Source of the DNA: Ulvibacterium marinum
GTDB lineage: Bacteria; Bacteroidota; Bacteroidia; Flavobacteriales; Flavobacteriaceae
NCBI RefSeq assembly: GCF_003626755.1
Contig: NZ_RBCJ01000005.1
Span: forward strand, 1-64,000
Direction: 5' to 3'
DNA length: 64,000 nucleotides
A model generated the notes under the pieces. That model had not been told where the DNA came from, ran no database searches, and saw only the letters and a program-made list of their open reading frames with translations. The position numbers and the translations under genes are program-made. Of this stretch, positions 17,240-25,637 are shown piece after piece (within the stretch, counting starts at the first letter, position 1; each line of letters begins with the position of its first letter).

Positions 17240-18340
17240 CTATGGATTCTTTCTACTTTGTTCCAATGACTTTATTCGTTTTACCAGATCTTCCTGGGTA
17301 CGATTACTTTGCAAGAGATATAGTGTCAACTCCTCGATCTTCTCCAAGAGTAGTCTGTTCATCTCCCCGAGTTCTATGCCGTTGGACTTTACCTCCGCCG
17401 CTGAGGGAATGTTGATCAGGTGGCCCCTTTCGTTGATGTGCTGTTCCACTTCCTCCAGTGTAGGCAGGTTATAGCCTTCTGCAAAGACATAGTCCGCCCA
17501 ATTGGTTTCTACCTTGACCTCCTCGGCCCGAATTTTGCCGCCCACGGCCAGTTTCCAGGCTCCTATGGTGGTAGTACCAATGCCCACGTTACCCGCGGTG
17601 TAATCGATGTCATTACCGGAAGTGTTCCAGACCGTCTGGCCGCCACTGCTTCCTCCAGGATTGATCAGTTCAGAAATGGTGGGCTCCTGGCCGTTGACTT
17701 CGTAAACCGTTGGATTCCAAAAATAAATCTCGCTCGCACCCCCGGTATCTCCCCATAAAATAGACTCTTCCCGCATAGTTACCGCGGCGGCCGAAAACTT
17801 GTAATCAGTTAAAGATCGTATCATCGTACCATCCACAGCATATAAAGCGCCCAAATGTGTGGTGGAGGCATCATTACTTCCATGCGCAAAGCCCGCCATT
17901 AAATACCAAGTATCCAAGGCCGGCAGATCCGTATCATTGAACCAAGGGGAATTGTCAGTGCTCCCGTCAAGGTTTAAACTTGCCTCTTGCGAGGCATTAT
18001 CATTCGCCTCAAAGCCGAATAATTCGGCTCCGTCATGGGAAATGGTTTTTTTTACCCAAACCGTAAACCGATAGGTCCTAGTATGATCGATATTGATGAA
18101 GGTTCCCCTCCATCCCCCATCCTGTCCACCATTGCCGCTGGGCATACCCTTCCAGATTACACTGGTATTACCATGGGGGTCTGTACCCATTATCCTTTCA
18201 TTTTCAGAAGTGTCATTCTGGTAAACACCAAAACTGCCAACGGAACCGGTTCCTACGGTCCAGCTAGAGGTATCCAAAAGATTGGTCTGGCCCCATATCA
18301 ATGTTGGAAAAACCAAAAGGGCAAATACAGTTTTTTTCAT
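17240..18340 (-). CDS. tail-fibre-like protein, paralog E (CBM-like N-terminus)
   Basis: 366 aa. The signal peptide (MKKTVFALLVFPTLIWGQ) is followed by a carbohydrate-binding-like beta domain of about 200 residues that is paralogous to those at 21216 and 22340 (NLLDTSSWTVGTGSVGSFGV). A short strand (VGIGTTTIGAWKLAVGGKI) resembles phage tail-fibre shafts. The conserved C-terminal module then follows: DYVFAEGYNLPTLEEVEQHI, NIPSAAEVKSNGIELGEMN and a coiled coil starting LLLEKIEELTLY. This module is shared by five consecutive genes here. Function not known; a trimerising fibre or receptor-binding role is inferred. It is 1 nt from the next gene upstream and 54 bp before the SpvB-like gene. Confidence 0.75.
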   Translation of the reverse strand: MKKTVFALLVFPTLIWGQTNLLDTSSWTVGTGSVGSFGVYQNDTSENERIMGTDPHGNTSVIWKGMPSGNGGQDGGWRGTFINIDHTRTYRFTVWVKKTISHDGAELFGFEANDNASQEASLNLDGSTDNSPWFNDTDLPALDTWYLMAGFAHGSNDASTTHLGALYAVDGTMIRSLTDYKFSAAAVTMREESILWGDTGGASEIYFWNPTVYEVNGQEPTISELINPGGSSGGQTVWNTSGNDIDYTAGNVGIGTTTIGAWKLAVGGKIRAEEVKVETNWADYVFAEGYNLPTLEEVEQHINERGHLINIPSAAEVKSNGIELGEMNRLLLEKIEELTLYLLQSNRTQEDLVKRIKSLEQSRKNP

Positions 18341-18341
18341 C

Positions 18342-19439
18342 TTATTTATGATTTGTTGGTTGTGCCATTATTTTCTTTAATTGGATGATCTCATTTTCCA
18401 TAACATCCAATCGTTTTAATCTGTTTTCCTGTTCCAGGATATACAGCGTGAGCTCCTCTATCTTCTCCAAGAGCTTCATATTCATAATCCCCAGTTCAAT
18501 CCCTTTCTCTTCCATTTCCTCCGCAGAGGGAATGTTGGGCAAATGCCCGTGTTCTTGGATATGTTTTTGCACTTCCTCCAAGGATTTAAGGTCATATCCT
18601 TCCTTGAAGACATAATCCGGTCCGGGAACGGAAAGATCTACTTTCACCTCTTCGGCATGGATCCTACCTTTTACCGTAAGCTTGTCGTCCGGGATCGTGG
18701 TACCAATGCCCACTTTTCCTGTCTCGGTATTTATCGTAAAAGCATTCCAGTTTTCAATGTTGGTCCATCTAGTGGCTATGCCGAATACATTGTGACCAAA
18801 GTTTTCATTGGAAAACCCCATATTAACACCGACTTGATTACCATCCTGACGCATCTGAAATATGGGGTTGTCAAATTCATCATTGTTGTCCGTATCGGCC
18901 TCAAGCCTTAGTACAGCATCACCAGCAGTTCCTGTGGAAACGTGTAACTTTCCCAAGGGTGTATCCGTACCTATTCCCGTATCCCCATTGGGCTTAAAGA
19001 CTACTTCATGTTGCCCGTTAAAAGCGAACCCAATACCTGAAGTTTTGTGAAGGTTTATTCCATAACTCGTATTATCCAAAGTGCCGATCGTAGGATCGAG
19101 AGCGTTAAAAGAATTGGCTATCCGAATCTCATTATCAAATGAAAAAGTGGGCGCCACAATTTCTCCCGTAGGTTTAATTATTACTTTGTGGGCCCCATTA
19201 AAGGCAAAACCTATACCATCGGTCTTGTGGATGTTTATACCATACCCGGTGTTATCCAAAGTACCGATGGCAGGATCATTTGCGCTAAAGGTGTTCGCGA
19301 CCCGCAATTCATTGCTAACTCTAACTACCGGAGCAACTATATCGTTATTGGTAATAGCTTGATTATTTGCAAATGTGAATTGAGCGTGAAGGCCCATACT
19401 AGTAGCTCCAAATGTCAATAGGGTCAAAAGTGTTTTCAT
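18342..19439 (-). CDS. tail-fibre-like protein, paralog D (internal tandem repeat)
   Basis: 365 aa with a signal peptide (TFGATSMGLHAQ). Two tandem repeats of about 55 residues fill residues 40-150; each contains the pattern NEIRIANSF..., IGTLDN(T)GYGIN-HKT, GIGFAFNG and a V-KP-G ending. Then a region with MRQDGNQVGVNMGFSNENFG and VGIGTTIPDDKLTVKGRIHA leads to the common C-terminal module (DYVFKEGYDLKSLEEVQKHI, NIPSAEEMEEKGIELGIMN, LLEKIEELTLYILEQENRL). The repeats and the VGIGT phrase are typical of Bacteroidota tail-fibre-like proteins. Co-transcribed with both neighbours (gaps of 1 and 2 nt). Confidence 0.75.
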   Translation of the reverse strand: MKTLLTLLTFGATSMGLHAQFTFANNQAITNNDIVAPVVRVSNELRVANTFSANDPAIGTLDNTGYGINIHKTDGIGFAFNGAHKVIIKPTGEIVAPTFSFDNEIRIANSFNALDPTIGTLDNTSYGINLHKTSGIGFAFNGQHEVVFKPNGDTGIGTDTPLGKLHVSTGTAGDAVLRLEADTDNNDEFDNPIFQMRQDGNQVGVNMGFSNENFGHNVFGIATRWTNIENWNAFTINTETGKVGIGTTIPDDKLTVKGRIHAEEVKVDLSVPGPDYVFKEGYDLKSLEEVQKHIQEHGHLPNIPSAEEMEEKGIELGIMNMKLLEKIEELTLYILEQENRLKRLDVMENEIIQLKKIMAQPTNHK

Positions 19440-19441
19440 GG

Positions 19442-21061
19442 TTATTGTTTTAATAATTGTTCTATGCTTTCCAGGCGATTCTCTAGTTCAAATATTCTTT
19501 TGTTCCTTTTTTCCAAGTCAATAATGTACAATGTCAACTCTTCTATCTTTTCCAGGAGCAACCTGTTCATGTCCCCGAGTTCTATACCCTGAGCCTCTAC
19601 CTCGGCTGCCGAAGGAATATTGATCAAATGGCCCTTTTCTTGGATATGCTTTTCAACTTCTTCCAGGGTGGGAAGGTCATAGCCTTCGGCAAATACATAA
19701 TCTGCCCAATTTTCGGAGAGCAGCACCCTTACCTCTTCGCTAATGACCTTTCCGTCCACTGCCAAATGATAGCCACTCGGGATTGTGGACATACCTATCC
19801 CAACAAGGCCGTTGCTGTAGTGAATATCGGAACCCGTCTGGGTCCAGTATCCGCCTGTTCCGCCGCCTGTTCCACCCGAGGCATCCCCGGGAACACCTGG
19901 GGAGGCAAAACCTCCGGGATTGTTCTGGTTATTATGCTCGGCCTTCAGCCAGGCAGCGGATTTGCTATCCGTACTTACGCGTACCTCATCGATCCATCCC
20001 CTAAAAAACCCGGCATTCGTATCCTCGGAACCGATATATGCCAAGTTTCCGTAATTAAATGCCTGGGAACCGGAAGCATCACTGTTTCCAGCAAAGAAAT
20101 ATTGGTAGTCACCATTGGTACCTACAAAATCACATTTAATGTTGGTACCGGCCGGGGCGGAACCATTGGAACTGAATTCCTGGCCGGCTCCATCCGTAAA
20201 TACAGCCCTTCCCCCGTTCTCGGAATTGATCCAGACCCCACTCCAGGGATTGTCGTTTGCGATAATCCCATTGTAGGTATTGCCCGTAGTCCAATTTACC
20301 CATGAAGAAATGGTATAGGTACCATTGTTGATAACAACGTTATTGGCGAGCGCAAAATAATCGTTGCTACCATCAAATTCTATGGCGTTGCCTATTTGTC
20401 CACCGACCACATCACCTCCGGTCATGGCCCCTCCACTGGTAAGATCGTATCCATTGCCCGTCGCATCCAAAATCTGGGGTGCTGCAGCACTGGGGTCGTT
20501 TTCCATATGCCAAACGGCCTCATAAGCTGTCCATACGGAATGGCTACCTACACCGGCCGTATTGGGAGCAGGTTGGGATGCACCGGAATTTCCGTACCAA
20601 ATATATACTGTGGTATCCGAAGTGGCGGACAGGCTCGGGATCTTTACCCAAATCTGGCATTTCCTATTGGCAGGGGTCGCACTGGTCACAAATTCCACTA
20701 CTTCAATGGCCAACTGGTTATTGCCCGCGGCATCACTGGAAAAGCGGATATCCCCTCCCCCACTTAGGGCGGAATTGACACTGCCGTCCACTATCTCGTT
20801 ATTCAGATAATCCAAGGTGATGAGCACAGGAAAGTCGACCAAATTGGCAGAGCCATCTACCATAGCACTGCTAATGGTAATGGCCTGTTTACTATTCCAA
20901 CCTGGAAAATCGTACAGGGGACTTTCCAAGGGAACATTTATGTCGTTCCCTGCAAAAGGAATCGGGGATATGTCGATTACAGGAGTCTTAGAAAAAACGG
21001 AAACGAAGAAAAACAGTATAATCAGACAGCCTAGGGCATGTCCAGTGGGGGAAGCTTTCAT
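19442..21061 (-). CDS. DUF2341/LamG tail-fibre-like protein, paralog C
   Basis: 539 aa. After a hydrophobic leader comes a DUF2341-type domain (WNSKQAITISSAMVDGSANL, FPVLITLDYLN) and then a LamG/concanavalin-like domain at about 190-370 (WHMENDPSAAAPQILDATGN, EFDGSNDYFALANN, RGWIDEVRVSTDSKSAAWL). A Gly-rich hinge (SGGTGGGTGGYW) links to the common C-terminal module (DYVFAEGYDLPTLEEVEKHI, INIPSAAEVEAQGIELGDMN, LLLEKIEELTLYIIDLEKR). The LamG part suggests binding of glycans or proteins. It heads the operon to the Rhs toxin: the genes downstream follow at 2 and 1 nt. A TAnnTTTG box lies 79 bp upstream. Confidence 0.8.
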   Translation of the reverse strand: MKASPTGHALGCLIILFFFVSVFSKTPVIDISPIPFAGNDINVPLESPLYDFPGWNSKQAITISSAMVDGSANLVDFPVLITLDYLNNEIVDGSVNSALSGGGDIRFSSDAAGNNQLAIEVVEFVTSATPANRKCQIWVKIPSLSATSDTTVYIWYGNSGASQPAPNTAGVGSHSVWTAYEAVWHMENDPSAAAPQILDATGNGYDLTSGGAMTGGDVVGGQIGNAIEFDGSNDYFALANNVVINNGTYTISSWVNWTTGNTYNGIIANDNPWSGVWINSENGGRAVFTDGAGQEFSSNGSAPAGTNIKCDFVGTNGDYQYFFAGNSDASGSQAFNYGNLAYIGSEDTNAGFFRGWIDEVRVSTDSKSAAWLKAEHNNQNNPGGFASPGVPGDASGGTGGGTGGYWTQTGSDIHYSNGLVGIGMSTIPSGYHLAVDGKVISEEVRVLLSENWADYVFAEGYDLPTLEEVEKHIQEKGHLINIPSAAEVEAQGIELGDMNRLLLEKIEELTLYIIDLEKRNKRIFELENRLESIEQLLKQ

Positions 21062-21139
21062 ATCAAGTAGGTCAAATTTGGGTTTGGCGTTTAATATTTT
21101 AACACTATTTCATTTATATATTTTGTAAGATTTATAATT

Positions 21140-21147
21140 CAAATATA
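21140..21147 (-). promoter_or_regulatory. TAnnTTTG -7 box candidate before the toxin operon
   Basis: The minus strand reads TATATTTG, matching the Bacteroidota -7 consensus TAnnTTTG, 79 bp before the ATG at 21061. There is no clear TTTG at the -33 position (TTATG instead). The stretch 21062-21215 is very AT-rich. It is the longest gap inside the fibre-gene array, so a promoter is expected here. Confidence 0.4.
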
Positions 21148-21215
21148 TAGATCTTGTTCTATGTTTATGCATAATTTTATGATTTTTCGATAAACTACTG
21201 CACATTTTAACAACA

Positions 21216-22334
21216 TCAATGCGAACACTTCATTCCTTGGGTCTTGGGTTGCTTTATATTTTTCAATGCTTGGATCTCTTTATCCATTTTCAGAATATAT
21301 AGGGTAAGCTCCTCTATCTTCTCCAGGAGTAGTTTGTTCATATGGCCTATCTCTATGCCATTGGCCTTCACTTCGGCCGCGGAGGGGATATTGATGAGAT
21401 GGCCGTTTTCTTGGATGTGTTTTTCAACCTCCTCCATGGTGGGCAGGTCATAACCTTCGGTAAATACATAATCCGCCCAACCGGTCTCCACCTTAACTTC
21501 CTCGGCCCGAATTTTGCCACCCACGGCCAGTTTCCAGGTTCCTATGGCGGTAGTACCAATGCCCACATTACCCGCTGTATAGTTGATATCGTTTCCCGAG
21601 GAGTTCCAAACGGTCTGTCCACTACCCTCGCCTCCACCGGGATTGATAATTTCCGCAAGGGTTGGTTCCTGGCCGTTGACCTCGTAGAGGGTAGGACCAA
21701 AAAGTTCCAAGGAATCCGCTGAATTGCTACTCCCATAAAATTGAGCAAGGTGCCTCACGGAAACAGCAGTAGATGCAAACTTGTAGTCCGTGGCACCCAT
21801 AACCATTGAACCATCGACCGGGTCATAGACTCCTCCAAGATCGGAAGTACCACTAAAATTTACGTCATGAACAAAACCAACATATAGGTACCATTTATCC
21901 AACATAGGCACATCGCTGGCCTGAAAGATAGGATTGGTCGAAAAAGAACCATCCAATCTCAAGGATACATTGATTGAGTTTGAGTCGTAGATAAAAGTTT
22001 TAAAGACCTCACCGCCTTCAAACGAGTTTTTTTTCTTCATCCATACCGTAAAACGATACGTCTTGGTGTTATCGATTGGGATATAATCGGTCGACCATCC
22101 TCCAACCTGTGGATTACTGGCCCCATCTGGTATACCTATCCATAGAATCTCTTGATTGCCATAAGGTGACATGCCCAAAGCCCTTACATTCTCAGGAGAA
22201 GATCCATAAGCACTGAAGCCAGGAGCCGAGCCGTTACCAACGTTCCAACTAGAGGTATCCAAAAGATTGGTCTGGCTCCATATCAATGTTGGAAAAACCA
22301 AAAGTGCAAATAGTGCAAATACAGTTTTTTTCAT
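21216..22334 (-). CDS. tail-fibre-like protein, paralog B (CBM-like N-terminus)
   Basis: 372 aa with a signal peptide that contains a small duplication (VFALFALLVFPTLIWSQ). The N-terminal domain is paralogous to those at 17240 and 22340 (NLLDTSSWNVGNGSAPGFSA, YRFTVWMKKKNSFEGGEVF) and has a carbohydrate-binding-like beta-sandwich look. The phrase LYEVNGQEPTLAEIINPGG precedes the shaft-like VGIGTTAIGTWKLAVGG. The common module follows (DYVFTEGYDLPTMEEVEKHI, INIPSAAEVKANGIEIGHMN, LLLEKIEELTLYILKMD). The last residues include GMKCSH. Five nt from the upstream gene; the divergence of the N-terminus from its paralogs suggests different targets. Confidence 0.75.
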   Translation of the reverse strand: MKKTVFALFALLVFPTLIWSQTNLLDTSSWNVGNGSAPGFSAYGSSPENVRALGMSPYGNQEILWIGIPDGASNPQVGGWSTDYIPIDNTKTYRFTVWMKKKNSFEGGEVFKTFIYDSNSINVSLRLDGSFSTNPIFQASDVPMLDKWYLYVGFVHDVNFSGTSDLGGVYDPVDGSMVMGATDYKFASTAVSVRHLAQFYGSSNSADSLELFGPTLYEVNGQEPTLAEIINPGGGEGSGQTVWNSSGNDINYTAGNVGIGTTAIGTWKLAVGGKIRAEEVKVETGWADYVFTEGYDLPTMEEVEKHIQENGHLINIPSAAEVKANGIEIGHMNKLLLEKIEELTLYILKMDKEIQALKNIKQPKTQGMKCSH

Positions 22335-22339
22335 TGTGG

Positions 22340-23746
22340 TTAATTTTTAGTTTTTAGCATTTTTTCCAATACCCTTATTCTATTTTCAAGACCTTGTAAA
22401 CCTTTTATCTTTTTTTCCTGATCTAGAATATATAGCATCTGCTCCTCAATCTTTTCTAAAAGCAATTTGTTCATCTCTCCCAATTCTATCCCATTGGCGT
22501 CTACTTCATCAGCTGAAGGAATATTGATTAGTCGGCCTTTTTCTTGGATATGCTTTTCCACTTCTTCAAAGGTGGGTAATGTGTAGTCCTCGGCGAATAC
22601 GTAATCTGGCCAAGCACCACTGAGCTGAACCTTCACCTCTTCGGTAATCAGCTTGCCATCGATGGCCATTTGATACCCCGAGGGTACTGTAGCCGTGCCA
22701 ACGGCTACATTTCCAGCATAACTTGCCACTGAATTCGCCTCGTTCCAAATAGTACCTCCGCCACCGCTCGAACCGTTTGTGGTCACAGACACCGCATTGC
22801 TGACCGGACTTTCATTGCCTGCAGCATCAAGGGCCGTAACCGTAAAATTGTAGGTAGTACCAGCGGTAAGACCGGTCACCTGATAGGTGCTTACACTGCC
22901 CAATGTGGCCTCCAATGTTCCATCCTTATATATTTTATAAGCGGTAACCGCGGTATCGTCCGTGGCCCCTGTCCAGCTTAGGTCCGCCGTGGTATCGGTC
23001 TGGCCGATGCTCGACAAGGTGGGAGCCGTTGGGGGTTGGGTATCCCCTCCGTTGGGTCCATTGATCAGTTCCTGTATCGTGGGCTCTTGGCCGTTAATTT
23101 CATATATGGTTGGGGAGTAAAAAAACTGCCTATCCAAAGTGTTTGCGTTAAAATATAAATAAACACGATGCATTAATCTTGTCGCATTGGCTGTAAATTT
23201 GAAGTCTTGCAATCCATTTAGAACCTTTGTGCCGGTAACACCATCGTAAACACCCCCGTTAACAGTTGTCCCGGTATAGGAGCTGTTATGTACAAAACCA
23301 ACAAGTAAATACCATTTATCCAATTGGGGTGTATCCCCAGCCCAGAAATAAGGATTATTGTTTGCGGTATTGTCTAAAAGCAAAGTGGTATGATTGTCCG
23401 CCGCATCTTTTGTGTAAAGTCCAAAATATGTAGTCCCATCAGTGGAATTTGTTTTTTTTATCCACACGGAAAAACGATACGTCTTTGTATGGTCTATATT
23501 TATATAGCTTCCGTTCCATCCGCCATCTGCATTATCAGATCCATCAGGTACAGCTTTCCATAAAACAACATTATTACCATGTGGGCTTAAACCCACTTCT
23601 CTAACATTTTCCGCGTCGGCTCCATTTACGGAAAATCCAGATACCGATCCCGTACCTACAGTCCAAGTGGAAGTGTCCAATAGGTTATTCTGGGCAAAAG
23701 AGAATGCCCCTATGAGCAGCAAAGAAAGTTTTAGTATTGATTTCAT
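22340..23746 (-). CDS. tail-fibre-like protein with FN3 domain, paralog A
   Basis: 468 aa. Signal peptide (LSLLLIGAFSFAQ); CBM-like domain at about 20-225 (NLLDTSTWTVGTGSVSGFSV, YRFSVWIKKTNSTDGTTYF); a fibronectin type III domain at about 238-325 (PTAPTLSSIGQTDTTADLSW, TYQVTGLTAGTTYNFTVTAL). The common module is at about 345-468 (AVGTATVPSGYQMAIDGKL, DYVFAEDYTLPTFEEVEKHI, IEEQMLYILDQEKKIKGL). It is the first full-length gene of the paralog array. The FN3 insertion makes it the longest of the three CBM-like forms. Confidence 0.75.
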   Translation of the reverse strand: MKSILKLSLLLIGAFSFAQNNLLDTSTWTVGTGSVSGFSVNGADAENVREVGLSPHGNNVVLWKAVPDGSDNADGGWNGSYINIDHTKTYRFSVWIKKTNSTDGTTYFGLYTKDAADNHTTLLLDNTANNNPYFWAGDTPQLDKWYLLVGFVHNSSYTGTTVNGGVYDGVTGTKVLNGLQDFKFTANATRLMHRVYLYFNANTLDRQFFYSPTIYEINGQEPTIQELINGPNGGDTQPPTAPTLSSIGQTDTTADLSWTGATDDTAVTAYKIYKDGTLEATLGSVSTYQVTGLTAGTTYNFTVTALDAAGNESPVSNAVSVTTNGSSGGGGTIWNEANSVASYAGNVAVGTATVPSGYQMAIDGKLITEEVKVQLSGAWPDYVFAEDYTLPTFEEVEKHIQEKGRLINIPSADEVDANGIELGEMNKLLLEKIEEQMLYILDQEKKIKGLQGLENRIRVLEKMLKTKN

Positions 23747-23774
23747 TTTTTTGTTTTTAATTTATTTTTACGGT

Positions 23775-24167
23775 TTAATAATCTTCAGTTTCTGGTTTTG
23801 ACTCATCTGATAATTCAAAAAAAGATTTGGTTTTTGCCTTATAGCAATCTTGATTGGTATTACCAGAAAACCACACAAGATTATCTCCTTTGTTTAGCAA
23901 CGTTTCACTCATTATCAAAGCGGAAAAAGCTTTATACATTCTTTGTAGGTCATTAGAAATATCCGGAAGATCATACTTGACTGTTTCTCTCCGATACCTA
24001 TCAACAGAATGCAAGGATGTACTACTCCCTAAAAAATTTCCCATGTAGTCTACGATTGAATTGTTATGAATCGCAGAGTAACAGACCCTGCCGACGGAAT
24101 TTGCAGTAACCGTAACAAAGCGAATTAAAGAAAGGCACAGCGTGTAGAAAATGGGGGAACTTTTCAT
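23775..24167 (-). CDS. small exported protein of unknown function
   Basis: 130 aa. Begins MKSSPIFYTLCLSLIRFVTV, a weak signal-like leader related to MKASPTGHA of the gene at 21061 and MKAFPSGHA of the next ORF. The rest is polar (YRRETVKYDLPDISNDLQRM, KSFFELSDESKPETEDY) and matches no family I know. It is 28 bp upstream of the fibre-gene array in the same direction. It could be real or a remnant of a longer member of the array. Confidence 0.45.
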   Translation of the reverse strand: MKSSPIFYTLCLSLIRFVTVTANSVGRVCYSAIHNNSIVDYMGNFLGSSTSLHSVDRYRRETVKYDLPDISNDLQRMYKAFSALIMSETLLNKGDNLVWFSGNTNQDCYKAKTKSFFELSDESKPETEDY

Positions 24168-24182
24168 AAGAAATAGGTTATG

Positions 24183-24515
24183 TCAAAAATTGTGTGAGTT
24201 TGATTTTCGTTTCAAAAAGGCTACGGGAAGTTTCATCCTGTCCCACCAAAGGGGTCCAAAGCTAATCTCTCTATAGAGCCAAACCATGTTCATACGAAAT
24301 TCTAAACAGCCCTGACCCATGGTCTCAAAAAGAGCGGATAGTTGTCGATTCCCTTCCCAAAAATCATTAGAAATGTTCTGGATACAGTCAGCTCCTGAAT
24401 TGTTAGTTGGGATTGCATTGAAACGATACGATGGACTAATCGGAGAAAGCCCAAAAAGGCCAAATGGCAAATAGTAGGACAGCATAGGTGCATGTCCACT
24501 GGGGAAAGCTTTCAT
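24183..24515 (-). CDS. small ORF with the same leader, unknown
   Basis: 110 aa. The first ~40 nt closely match the first ~40 nt of the DUF2341 gene at 21061 (ATGAAAGCTT then CCCCA-TGGACATGC), after which the similarity disappears. The product begins MKAFPSGHAPMLSYYLPFGL and ends with a basic tail. No recognisable domain. The leader copy suggests recombination between 5' ends of island genes; the frame may be a decayed gene. 16 bp before the 130-aa ORF. Confidence 0.4.
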   Translation of the reverse strand: MKAFPSGHAPMLSYYLPFGLFGLSPISPSYRFNAIPTNNSGADCIQNISNDFWEGNRQLSALFETMGQGCLEFRMNMVWLYREISFGPLWWDRMKLPVAFLKRKSNSHNF

Positions 24516-24741
24516 ACAAGGTTAGGTTTGATCTGGGTCTTTAAAACACTACTATTATTCTTAAATAAAAAGTAGGTATTAAGAGTCAAATAAATAAATT
24601 TTATTCTACATAAACTAACGCTTTTTGATTAATTCGATGAAATACAAATAATATTAACATCTACACAATTTCTTTTATTCCTTATAATAATATCCCTGTT
24701 TTTCTGTTATAACCCTACCAGAATCTTAATTTACTTGACCT

Positions 24742-25155
24742 ATGAAGAACTCTATCCTAAAGAAAAAAATTCCTGCCCTAAATCTACAGGAAACCCTTAT
24801 AGTACTTGCTATTATCGGTATTTTACTGCTGTTGGCACTCCCCAATTTAATGCCGCTTATCTCCAAAGCAAAAAGTGTTGAAGCGCAGACCCAACTCAAG
24901 GCCATTTACAATGCCCAGACCACGCATCGTTACATGTACAGTAAATTTACTATGAATTTTAATGAGCTTGATTTTGAGGCACCGCGTACTGTGAAAGAAA
25001 ATGGAACGGCAAATTATCGGTATGAAATTACAAATGCAAGTGATGCTACTTTTAAGGCCCGGGCGGAAGCCATTACCGACTTTGATGGGGACGGTATTCT
25101 TAATGTCTGGGAAATTGACGAGAACGGCAACCCCAAACAAATCATAAAGGATTGA
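24742..25155 (+). CDS. type IV pilin-like major pseudopilin
   Basis: 137 aa with a class III leader: MKNSILKKKIPA then LNLQETLIVLAIIGILLLLA. Cleavage is predicted after Ala12, which puts the conserved Glu at position +5 of the mature protein. A single hydrophobic helix follows, then a short globular domain ending with DFDGDGILNVWEIDENGNP, which looks like an EF-hand-type Ca site of the kind seen in GspG pseudopilins. First gene of a six-gene plus-strand operon; its stop overlaps the start of the peptidase gene. Processed by the next gene's product (inference from family). Confidence 0.85.
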   Translation: MKNSILKKKIPALNLQETLIVLAIIGILLLLALPNLMPLISKAKSVEAQTQLKAIYNAQTTHRYMYSKFTMNFNELDFEAPRTVKENGTANYRYEITNASDATFKARAEAITDFDGDGILNVWEIDENGNPKQIIKD

Positions 25156-25637
25156 TGGTACTCCTAAAAATTCTTGCCCTGGCCGTATGCGGAACCATTG
25201 CTTATCAGGACCTCAAGGATAGAATGGTCATATGGGTAGCTTTCCCCATGATGGCCCTAATCCTTACTGGAATCCATTTGGCAAGCTCAGGATGGGAATT
25301 GGTACTTTGGTTTTCGGTCACTAACCTATTGTTGGTCAGCGGAATTCTCCTATTGCTTTTTCTATATACCGAATTTGTTAGCAAGAAAAAATTTCTGAAT
25401 ACTAGTTTAGGCCTTGGAGACATCCTTTTCTTTTATGCATTTTCCTTGGGATTTCCCACCCTTACCTTTGTTATTCTATTTGTTGGGTCTCTGCTATTTT
25501 CCCTTTTCCTTTTTCTTCTGTTAAAATCGGTCCAGAACATGGAAACGGTTCCTTTGGCAGGATTCATGTCCCTGTTCCTCATAGGAACAATGACCTTAAG
25601 CTTTTTTATAAAAACCCCCAATCTCTATCAACTATGA
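25155..25637 (+). CDS. prepilin peptidase, A24 aspartyl protease without methylase domain
   Basis: About 160 aa and mostly hydrophobic, with several transmembrane helices. The two catalytic Asp motifs are visible: YQDLKDRMV near residue 20 and the GxGD motif in GLGDILFFYAFSL near 95. The N-terminal zinc/methyltransferase domain of PilD/GspO is missing, as in short A24 peptidases. The ATG at 25155 overlaps the pilin stop (TGATG); a TTG one codon earlier is less likely. Cuts the leader of the pilin encoded just before it. Confidence 0.85.
   Translation: MVLLKILALAVCGTIAYQDLKDRMVIWVAFPMMALILTGIHLASSGWELVLWFSVTNLLLVSGILLLLFLYTEFVSKKKFLNTSLGLGDILFFYAFSLGFPTLTFVILFVGSLLFSLFLFLLLKSVQNMETVPLAGFMSLFLIGTMTLSFFIKTPNLYQL

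Noticed and set aside
19628-20305. 225-aa plus-strand ORF
   Set aside because: Antisense to the DUF2341/LamG gene; lacks any domain pattern.
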